Shown here: piece by piece, positions 1 through 5,443 of the stretch
How the letters are laid out: each line of letters begins with the position of its first letter
Numbering within the stretch: position 1 is the stretch's first letter
From: an uncultured Acidobacteriota bacterium
GTDB taxonomy: Bacteria > Acidobacteriota > Thermoanaerobaculia > Gp7-AA8
Reading direction: 5' to 3'
Assembly: GCA_946887105.1 (NCBI GenBank)
Contig: CAMPKJ010000212.1
Location: 1-8,564 of the forward strand
DNA: 8,564 nucleotides
Translations under genes and position numbers: made by a program
Notes under the pieces: generated by a model
What the model was told of the DNA's origin: nothing
Databases searched by the model: none
The model's input: only the letters and a program-made list of their open reading frames with translations

Positions 1-1038
1 GCGCTGCTGATCAATCTCGCCGTGCTGTTGCAGGGGCTGCAGTTGCATCAGGGACTGACGGTCCTGGAGTTCGGCGCCGGCACCGGATGGCTGTCGCGCA
101 TGCTCACGCAGCTCGGTGCCGAGGCGATCGTGATGGATGTCTCGCCCACCGCATTGCGGATCGCCGAGGAGTTGTACCGGCGGCAGCCGGTCATCGGCGA
201 GCGGCCCACGCCGCGCTTCCTGCGATTCGATGGCACGCGCATCGACCTGCCGGATGCGAGCGTCGATCGCATCGTCACGTTCGATGCCTTCCATCACGTG
301 ACGAACGAGGCGGCAGTGCTCGCCGAGTTTGCGCGCGTGCTCCGCCCCGGCGGCATCGCCGCATTCGCGGAGCCCGGACCGCATCACTCGAAGTCGGCGC
401 AATCGCAACACGAGATGCGCACGTACGGCGTCGTCGAGAACGACGTCGACATCGCCGCGATCTGGGCCGCGGCGCAGGCGGCGGGCTTCACGGACATCCG
501 CCTCGCGGCGTTCAACGTCCCGCCCTTTCACGTGACGCTCAATGAGTACAGCGATCTGCTCGGCGCGCACAGGACGTTCCTGCGATGGGCGAATCACACG
601 CGCCTGTTCATGACCAACGTGCGCGATTTCTTCCTGTACAAAGGAACGCCCGTGCGCGACAGCCGCGATGCGACAGCGCTCGGCGGACGCCTCCGCGTCA
701 CCGTCGACGGTTCGCACGTGCACGCGCTCGTCGAGAACACCGGCACCGGCAAATGGCTGCGTGGAACCGAGCCCGTCGGCGGTGTAGGCCTCGGCTGTCA
801 TCTGTTCGACGAAAAGGGAACGCTGCTCGATTACGAGCTCTATCGCGAGCCGTTGCCGCGCGACGTCGAGCCGGGAGAAACCATCGAACTGGATTACGAG
901 CTGCCGCCGCTGGCCGCGGGGACGTACACGCTGGAGTTCGATCTCGTTGCGGAGCGCGTGCTCTGGTTTTCACAGGTAGCGCGCGCGCAGGTGGAACGCG
1001 TGCGGGTCACGTACGGCGGATCGGCGAAACATTCGTGA
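1..1038 (+). CDS. SAM-dependent methyltransferase with C-terminal beta-sandwich domain (5'-truncated)
   Basis: The reading frame is open from the first base, so the true start lies outside the window; the GTG at 22 falls inside a natural-looking run (ALLINLAVLLQG) and is probably internal. A class I methyltransferase fold is visible: motif I VLEFGAGTGWLS (about nt 61-96), the post-I acidic strand VMDVS, an acidic FDGT segment, then VDRIVTFDAFHHV and VLRPGGIAAFAEPG, typical of the Methyltransf_11/25 type. After about nt 650 the sequence changes to a beta-rich domain (VENTGTGKW, GVGLGCHLFDEKG, PLPRDVEPGE, PPLAAGTYTLEFDLV, then W and F). From memory this resembles the Ig-like/Wzt-C-like modules attached to glycosyltransferases and methyltransferases in surface-polysaccharide loci. 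A role in modifying a glycan or glycolipid is therefore inferred; the substrate is unknown. The last 32 nt overlap the convergent malQ gene. Confidence 0.85.
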   Translation, partial: ALLINLAVLLQGLQLHQGLTVLEFGAGTGWLSRMLTQLGAEAIVMDVSPTALRIAEELYRRQPVIGERPTPRFLRFDGTRIDLPDASVDRIVTFDAFHHVTNEAAVLAEFARVLRPGGIAAFAEPGPHHSKSAQSQHEMRTYGVVENDVDIAAIWAAAQAAGFTDIRLAAFNVPPFHVTLNEYSDLLGAHRTFLRWANHTRLFMTNVRDFFLYKGTPVRDSRDATALGGRLRVTVDGSHVHALVENTGTGKWLRGTEPVGGVGLGCHLFDEKGTLLDYELYREPLPRDVEPGETIELDYELPPLAAGTYTLEFDLVAERVLWFSQVARAQVERVRVTYGGSAKHS

Positions 1039-2836
1039 GCATCCGCCGGATCGCCCCATCCGCGCGTGCGTCTTCGAGGCTCATCCTGAACTTGTGACGC
1101 CAGCTGCGCTCCGGCACGCCGGGCACGTTCTGCGGCTCGAGCTCGCCCCAGAGGTCCTCGAGATTGATCAGCACGATCTCGGCGCGACTCCTGGCGAGGT
1201 ACGACAGCACCGCTTCGAGCGCGGTGCGCGCTTCGCTGGCCGGTCCGTCGACGAGCGACTGCATGATCGCGCGCTTCATTCGATCGCGTGCGTCGCGCTC
1301 GCGTCGCGCACCCGCGTCATCGAGCAGTCCCATCGTCACGCGATCGTCGACGTCGTTTGCCGCCCACCACGCCGCGAACGTCGGCATGTCGTGCGTGTTG
1401 ATGCTCGCGACCGAGTCGGCGGGCGGCGTCTGCAACGGCGGGGTGTCCGGCCGCGCCTCGTATTGCACGACGTACATGCGCCGCAGCCCGTGTTTGCGCA
1501 TCATCCTCGGCACTTCAGGCGGAACGGTGCCGAGGTCTTCGCCGACGATCGTGCAGCCATGGCGCCGCGACTCGAGCACCAGGATCGCGTACAGCTCGTC
1601 CGCGCGATACCGGACGTACACGCCGTCCTTCGCGGAGCTGCCGGACGGGATCCAGAACAGGCGATGCAGTCCCATCACGTGATCGACGCGCAGGATCCCG
1701 GCGTGCGAGACGTGATGGCGGATCGCGGCGCGGAAGTATTCGTACCGTTCCTCGCGAATGGCGTCGGGATCGAACGGCGCGAAGCCCCAGTTCTGCCCCT
1801 TCGTGAAGAAGAGATCGGGCGGCGCGCCGGCCGAGACGCCGCGCGCGAAGATGTGCGCGTAGCGGCGCGCGTCGTATCCGGCGGGATTCACGCCCAGCGG
1901 AAAGTCGAGATAGAGACCTGACCCCAGCCTGCGCGCGGCGTTCGCGACCTCGCGCATCTGCTGTGCCATGCGGTACTGCACGTAGAGGTGATAGCGCAGG
2001 TCCCCCATGAACTGGGCGTAGTCGCGCGCGTCCTCGCTGAAACGATGGAACTCGAGAGTGGGGATGAATCGCTCCGCGCAGCGCTCCAGCACGCGGCGTT
2101 TCTCGCGGCGCACGCCCGGGTAATCGACGAGACGCGTCTGCTGCAGATGCGCGATCGTGCCGTCGTCGGCATCGCCCGGTTGCAGCTCGGGCAGACGGGT
2201 GACGTCGAGGTACATCTCGTTCCAGAACAGCCGGCTGGCGGGCGAGTACGGGCTCGGCTCGTCGTCGAGCGCGGCCAGCATCGGCAGCGTGGCCACGACA
2301 CCGCCACCGTGATGATCGACCCAGCTCGCGTACGCCAGCAGATCGCCGAGATCGCCCGCGCCCCAGCTGCGATGGGTGTGCGCGGCGTAGAGCGGCACGA
2401 AGATGCCCCACGTTCGTTCGCGCGGCGCGAACGCCTTCATCGGCGCGGCGATGACGAACGTCTCGTGAGCGCCATTCAACGTGAGCGTGTGGTAGCCGGG
2501 CGGCAGCGGTCGATCGAGCGTGATCGTGCCGCCGAGGGTGTCGGTGCGGCCGGAGCGCCACGACCCGTCTTCGAGCGCGAGATCCCACTCCACGTGCGTG
2601 CCGCCGGGAAGCTCGACGTCGATGGTGCGATCGTTCCCCCACAGCACCGACACCGGCTCGACGACGCGCCTCTCGCGACGCCGTTCCGCGGCTGCATCGA
2701 CCGGCACGCCCGCGCGCTTTTCGATCGCGGCCACGAGCGCATCGCGGCTCGCGCGCTGCTTCGCGCCGGCCGCGTCCGTGTACTCCGTTTCGATCGCATA
2801 TTGCCGCGCCAGATCGCGCAGCGATGAAGTGCGCAT
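1007..2836 (-). CDS. malQ: 4-alpha-glucanotransferase (amylomaltase, GH77)
   Basis: This cytoplasmic enzyme transfers alpha-1,4-glucan segments between maltooligosaccharides or glycogen-derived dextrins. The product is 609 aa, between the short Thermus type (about 500) and the E. coli type (about 690). GH77 landmarks are intact: SPYSPASRLFWNEMYLD (195-211), the GAPPDLFF/GQNWGFAPFDP stretch (337-357), LRVDHVMGL with nucleophile Asp385, VGEDLGTVPPE with acid/base Glu433, INTHDMPTF with the third acidic residue Asp483, and a C-terminal NLEDLWGELEPQNVPG segment followed by WRHKF. Residues 60-130 (ELPGGTHVEWDL, LPPGYHTLTLNG) form a beta-rich N-terminal domain like that of E. coli-type MalQ. The ATG at 2836 is chosen because the family N-terminus (SSLRDLARQYAIETEYTDAAG) begins there. 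The frame stays open upstream to 2965, but only through repeat sequence. No clear Shine-Dalgarno is seen. No other glycogen or maltose gene is in the window. Confidence 0.95.
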   Translation of the reverse strand: MRTSSLRDLARQYAIETEYTDAAGAKQRASRDALVAAIEKRAGVPVDAAAERRRERRVVEPVSVLWGNDRTIDVELPGGTHVEWDLALEDGSWRSGRTDTLGGTITLDRPLPPGYHTLTLNGAHETFVIAAPMKAFAPRERTWGIFVPLYAAHTHRSWGAGDLGDLLAYASWVDHHGGGVVATLPMLAALDDEPSPYSPASRLFWNEMYLDVTRLPELQPGDADDGTIAHLQQTRLVDYPGVRREKRRVLERCAERFIPTLEFHRFSEDARDYAQFMGDLRYHLYVQYRMAQQMREVANAARRLGSGLYLDFPLGVNPAGYDARRYAHIFARGVSAGAPPDLFFTKGQNWGFAPFDPDAIREERYEYFRAAIRHHVSHAGILRVDHVMGLHRLFWIPSGSSAKDGVYVRYRADELYAILVLESRRHGCTIVGEDLGTVPPEVPRMMRKHGLRRMYVVQYEARPDTPPLQTPPADSVASINTHDMPTFAAWWAANDVDDRVTMGLLDDAGARRERDARDRMKRAIMQSLVDGPASEARTALEAVLSYLARSRAEIVLINLEDLWGELEPQNVPGVPERSWRHKFRMSLEDARADGAIRRMLTNVSPIRRT

Positions 2837-2850
2837 GCCGGCAGTGCAGG

Positions 2851-3008
2851 TTGCAGATTCGAGGCCGCCGATTGGGCGTCGGGCTTTGGGCAGTAGGCGT
2901 TCGGGAGGTGTCGCTCGGGCGATCGGTTTCGCCCACGCGGCAGCGCCCAAACGCCTACCGCCCAACGCCTCCCGGCGCGGCCGCCAGTGCGCATTGCTGT
3001 GCGTGAGT
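2851..3008. repeat. Tandem repeat unit 1 (158 bp) with heptamer-based inverted arms
   Basis: First of three head-to-tail copies; each starts with TTGCAGATTCGAGGC. The left arm (2873-2904) is a run of degenerate heptamers, TGGGCGT-CGGGCTT-TGGGCAG-TAGGCGT. The right arm (2946-2964) is its inverted counterpart; 2887-2905 pairs with 2946-2964 at 17 of 19 positions, enclosing a 40-nt loop. The remaining part, about 2971-3008, is a spacer ending GCGTGAGT. Reading frames that cross the unit are by-products of GC-rich repeats and match no protein I know. This and the next two units make up the whole malQ-xdhC gap. Confidence 0.9.
2905..2943. repeat. Conserved 39-nt core of repeat unit 1 (cores also at 3060-3098 and 3218-3256)
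   Basis: The loop between the heptamer arms is the best conserved part of the array. The copies at 3060-3098 and 3218-3256 are identical over 39 nt, and this one differs at three positions. It starts GAGGTGTCGCTC, includes GCGATCGGTTTCGCCC and ends CGGCAG or CGGCAA. It contains a small inverted repeat (GGCGA/TCGCC). Stronger conservation of the core than of the flanking arms and spacer suggests that it is the recognised or selected part of the element. Confidence 0.75.
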
Positions 3009-3164
3009 TTGCAGATTCGAGGCGTGATGGGCGTTGGGCGCTGGGCGGCGGGCGTTCGTGAGGTGTCGCTCCGGCGATCGGTTTCGCCCAGGCGGCAACG
3101 CCCGAACGCCTACCGCCCAACGCCCCGCGTCGCAGCCGCCGGTGCGCGTTGCTGTCGCGTGAGT
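3009..3164. repeat. Tandem repeat unit 2 (156 bp)
   Basis: Second copy, beginning with the same TTGCAGATTCGAGGC and ending with the same GCGTGAGT as unit 1. The left arm shows four heptamers in a row (GGCGTTG-GGCGCTG-GGCGGCG-GGCGTTC, from 3030). Positions 3042-3058 pair with about 3103-3119 at 15 of 17 positions around a 44-nt loop. Inside the loop is a smaller perfect hairpin, GGCGA/TCGCC, with a 6-nt loop (3073-3088). Confidence 0.9.
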
Positions 3165-3300
3165 TTGCAGATTCGAGGCGCCGATTGGGCGTTTAGCGCC
3201 AGGCGGTGGGCGCTTGGGAGGTGTCGCTCCGGCGATCGGTTTCGCCCAGGCGGCAATGCCCAAACGCCCACCGCCCAACGCCTCGCAGCGCAGCCGCGCG
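3165..3300. repeat. Tandem repeat unit 3 (shortened at the xdhC end)
   Basis: Third copy, again starting TTGCAGATTCGAGGC. The left arm (3200-3218) pairs with the right arm (about 3259-3277) at roughly 16 of 19 positions. Similarity to the spacer of units 1 and 2 fades after about 3297, right at the stop codon of xdhC, so the copy is clipped by, or bounded by, the gene. Its 39-nt core is identical to that of unit 2. Confidence 0.85.
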
Positions 3301-4068
3301 TCAGCCGCGGATCTGCAGCATCTGCGCGGCCACGCTCACGGCGATCTCATGCGGGTGGCTCGAGCCGATCTCCAGTCCCACCGGGCAGAAAAACGCCTTC
3401 GTGCTTTCCGGCGGGAGTCCCGCGTCGAGGACGTCCTGGCGCAGGCGTTTCGCTTTGGCGTTGCTGCCGATCACGCCGAGGTACGGGAACGTGCGCGTGC
3501 GCAGGATCTCGATCAGGATCGGCTTGTCGGTGGTATGCCCCATGGTCATCAGCAGCACGAACGAGCCCTCGGGGATGGACGCGACCTGCGAGGGCATGTC
3601 GGGCGCGAGCACCTTCGTCACCTTCGGCGATGACGGCAGGCGCGATAGCCATTCCTCGCGCGGATCGATGCAGGTGATGCGGCAGTCGAGCGTTTTCAGG
3701 ATGTCGATCACCGCCTGCGCGACGTGGCCCGCGCCGAAGACGACGATGTTCCAGCGCGTGACGTTGAATGCCTCGAAGTACACCCGCACGATGCCGCCGC
3801 AGGTCATGCCGATGTCTTTTTCGAGCGACCATTGATAGAAGCGCGTCTTCGGTGCCGCGTCGTCGGCGAGCATCGCTTGCGCTTCCTGGATCGCGCGCAT
3901 CTCGACCTTCCCGCCGCCGACCGTCCCGTGCACGCGCCCCTGCGCGGTCACGAGCATCTTCGCGCCGCGATCCTGCGGCGTCGATCCCATCGTGTCGACG
4001 ACCGTCACCGCCACGAACGGTGTACCCGATTCGGCGAGCTCGTTCTGCGCTTCGAAGAAGGTGGGCAT
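3301..4068 (-). CDS. xdhC: XdhC-family xanthine dehydrogenase maturation factor
   Basis: XdhC proteins bind the molybdenum cofactor, promote its sulfuration and insert it into xanthine dehydrogenase, which oxidises hypoxanthine and xanthine to urate. The 255-aa product has both family domains. The N-terminal XdhC/CoxI domain carries GSTPQDRGAKML (28-39), HGTVGGGKVE (48-56) and the MTCGGIVRVYFE motif (88-99, Cys90). The C-terminal Rossmann domain carries VVFGAGHVAQAV (109-120), the acidic strand end CIDPR (133-137), LLMTMGHTTD (172-181), GVIGSNAK (198-205) and CPVGLEIGSSHPHEIAVS (228-245). The ATG start fits the family length. The gene diverges from allB across 121 bp, which fits a shared purine-degradation role. 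The structural genes (xdhA/xdhB) are absent from the window. A maturation factor for another molybdenum hydroxylase (CoxI-like) is possible but less likely beside ureide genes. Confidence 0.92.
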   Translation of the reverse strand: MPTFFEAQNELAESGTPFVAVTVVDTMGSTPQDRGAKMLVTAQGRVHGTVGGGKVEMRAIQEAQAMLADDAAPKTRFYQWSLEKDIGMTCGGIVRVYFEAFNVTRWNIVVFGAGHVAQAVIDILKTLDCRITCIDPREEWLSRLPSSPKVTKVLAPDMPSQVASIPEGSFVLLMTMGHTTDKPILIEILRTRTFPYLGVIGSNAKAKRLRQDVLDAGLPPESTKAFFCPVGLEIGSSHPHEIAVSVAAQMLQIRG

Positions 4069-4077
4069 CGTGTGAGA

Positions 4078-4165
4078 GTTCCTCGGAGTTCCTCGGTTCC
4101 TCGGAGTTCCTCGGGGGTCGGCGTCTCACTCCGAGGAACCGAGGCACCGAGGAACTCCGAGGAAC
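4078..4165. repeat. Long hairpin (about 35-bp stem, 16-nt loop) made of TCCTCGG repeats
   Basis: The left arm (4078-4114) reads as four copies of (AG)TTCCTCGG and the right arm (4131-4165) as four copies of CCGAGGAA/CCGAGGCA. Aligning the left arm with the reverse complement of the right gives 34 matches in 35, with one mismatch and one 2-nt bulge on the left. The 16-nt loop is 4115-4130. It fills most of the gap between the divergent xdhC and allB genes. A stem this long can form a cruciform or a very stable RNA hairpin. It may be a dispersed palindromic repeat, an operator, or a barrier to transcription; the sequence alone does not decide. Confidence 0.9.
4079..4084 (-). promoter_or_regulatory. 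Possible ribosome binding site of xdhC inside a hairpin arm
   Basis: On the minus strand GAGGAA lies 10 nt upstream of the xdhC ATG. It is also the outermost repeat of the long palindrome. The spacing is slightly long for a Shine-Dalgarno, and the motif recurs throughout the palindrome, so it may be there for structural reasons only. Confidence 0.35.
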
Positions 4166-4174
4166 CGCTCCCAG

Positions 4175-4180
4175 TATGCT
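4175..4180 (+). promoter_or_regulatory. Possible -10 element (TATGCT) for the allB operon
   Basis: TATGCT lies just after the palindrome and ends 9 nt before the allB ATG. If used, transcription would start within a few nt of the ATG and give a nearly leaderless mRNA, which fits the lack of a Shine-Dalgarno close to allB. No convincing -35 is visible at the usual distance, where the palindrome arm lies, so this is tentative. Confidence 0.3.
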
Positions 4181-4189
4181 ACTCAACGC

Positions 4190-5443
4190 ATGCGCATCCG
4201 ATCCACTCGCGTCGTCACTCCCGCCGGCGTCATCGCCGCGACCCTTCATCTCGACGGCCCGAGCATCGCAGCGATCGAGCACGACGCTCCTGCCGACGTC
4301 GATTACGGCGATCTGGTGATCATGCCCGGCCTGGTCGACTCGCACGTACACGTCAACGAGCCGGGGCGTACGGAGTGGGAAGGCTTCGCGACGGCCACCG
4401 CTGCGGCCGCCGCCGGCGGAATCACCACCATCGTCGACATGCCGCTCAACTCTTTGCCCCCCGTCACCTCGGTCGCAGCGCTGGAGGAAAAGCAGCGCGT
4501 TGCGCGCGGCGACGTGCACATCGAGCTGTGGGGCGGCGTCGTTCCGGGCAACACCCGCGAGTTGCGGCCGATGCTCGAACGCGGCGCGCGCGGCTTCAAG
4601 TGTTTTCTCGTGCACTCCGGCGTCGACGAGTTCCCGAACGTCTCGGAGCGCGAGCTGCGGGAAGCGGCCACGGAGCTCGCACCGACCGGCGCTCCGCTGC
4701 TCGTGCATGCGGAACTGCCGGAGCACATTCACGCGCCGCACGGCGATCCGCACGAATACGCGACCTATTTGCACACGCGTCCGAATGCAGCCGAGGATGC
4801 GGCCATCGAGCTCTTGCTGCGCGTGTGCCGCGACACCGGCGCGCGGATGCATGTCGTGCATCTCTCGTCGGCCAGTGCGATCGCGATCCTGCGCCGCGCT
4901 CGCGAAGAACGGTTGCCGCTCACTGCGGAGACCACGCCGCACTATCTCCACTTCGACGCGGAGTCGGTGCCGCGCGGGCGCACGGAGTTCAAGTGCGCGC
5001 CACCGATCCGCGAGCACGAGAATCGCGAGCAACTCTGGCGCGGGCTGTCGTCCGGCATCATCGATCTCGTGGTCAGCGATCACTCGCCGTGTACGCCCGA
5101 GCTGAAGCGCAACGACTTCATCGATGGATGGGGCGGCATCGCGTCGTTGCAGTTCGTGCTGCCGATCGTCTGGTCGAACGCCCGTCCGCGAGGATTCGAT
5201 CTGCCGGACCTCGCACGCTGGTGCAGCGAAGCGCCCGCGCGGCTGGCGGGACTGCAACGCAAAGGCGCGATCGCGACCGGCAACGATGCGGACTTCGTGG
5301 TCTGGTCCCCCGAGGAGACCTTCACCATCACGAAGGAGATCATCCGGCACCGCCACAAAGTGACGCCCTACCTCGGCGCGACATTGCAGGGTGTGGTGAA
5401 GGAGACGTGGGTGGCGGGCCGTGCATTAAACTCCGCGCCGTGA
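4190..5443 (+). CDS. allB: Allantoinase
   Basis: Hydrolyses allantoin to allantoate in the cytoplasm. The 417-aa product is a full-length cyclic amidohydrolase of the allantoinase/dihydropyrimidinase type. Visible metal-centre residues are His52 and His54 (DSHVHVNEPGRTEWEG, 50-65), Lys137 for carbamylation (GFKCFL, 135-140), His173 (LLVHAE), His224 (HVVHLSSA) and Asp297 (SDHSPC). The EPGRTEWEG segment and the KCF context favour allantoinase over dihydropyrimidinase or hydantoinase, and the downstream allantoicase/OHCU decarboxylase gene supports this strongly. The C-terminal TPYLGATLQGVVKETWVAG stretch is normal for the family. The ATG at 4190 is the only well-placed start; the ATG at 4176 is out of frame. 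It is the first gene of an operon, and its TGA overlaps the GTG of the next gene by four bases (GTGA), which indicates translational coupling. Confidence 0.95.
   Translation: MRIRSTRVVTPAGVIAATLHLDGPSIAAIEHDAPADVDYGDLVIMPGLVDSHVHVNEPGRTEWEGFATATAAAAAGGITTIVDMPLNSLPPVTSVAALEEKQRVARGDVHIELWGGVVPGNTRELRPMLERGARGFKCFLVHSGVDEFPNVSERELREAATELAPTGAPLLVHAELPEHIHAPHGDPHEYATYLHTRPNAAEDAAIELLLRVCRDTGARMHVVHLSSASAIAILRRAREERLPLTAETTPHYLHFDAESVPRGRTEFKCAPPIREHENREQLWRGLSSGIIDLVVSDHSPCTPELKRNDFIDGWGGIASLQFVLPIVWSNARPRGFDLPDLARWCSEAPARLAGLQRKGAIATGNDADFVVWSPEETFTITKEIIRHRHKVTPYLGATLQGVVKETWVAGRALNSAP

Noticed and set aside
1094..1921. 275-codon plus-strand frame antisense to malQ
   Set aside because: Low-complexity Arg/Val/His composition typical of an antisense shadow; malQ motifs on the other strand are complete.
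2476..3278. Short Arg/Pro-rich proteins encoded by the repeat array (frames containing WAKPIA or GRNRSPERH)
   Set aside because: They arise in several frames and on both strands from the same repeated GC-rich sequence, with no ribosome binding site or conserved end.
2851..3300. CRISPR array
   Set aside because: The period is about 157 bp and the sequence between cores is repeated too, so there are no unique spacers; no cas genes are nearby.
3347..5356. 669-codon open frame on the minus strand opposite allB and out of frame with xdhC
   Set aside because: A shadow frame caused by high GC; it has no recognisable domain and overlaps two well-supported genes.
3724..5439. Long open frame on the plus strand, continuous with the allantoicase frame, antisense to xdhC and out of frame over allB
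   Set aside because: The translation is Arg/Ala/His-rich without motifs, while xdhC and allB on their own frames have full family signatures. Family homology in this frame starts only at the GTG at 5440.
4190..5443. Dihydropyrimidinase or hydantoinase in place of allantoinase
   Set aside because: The HVHVNEPGRTEWEG and GFKCFL motifs and the adjoining Alc-UraD and UraH genes fit allantoinase much better, although biochemistry would be the final test.
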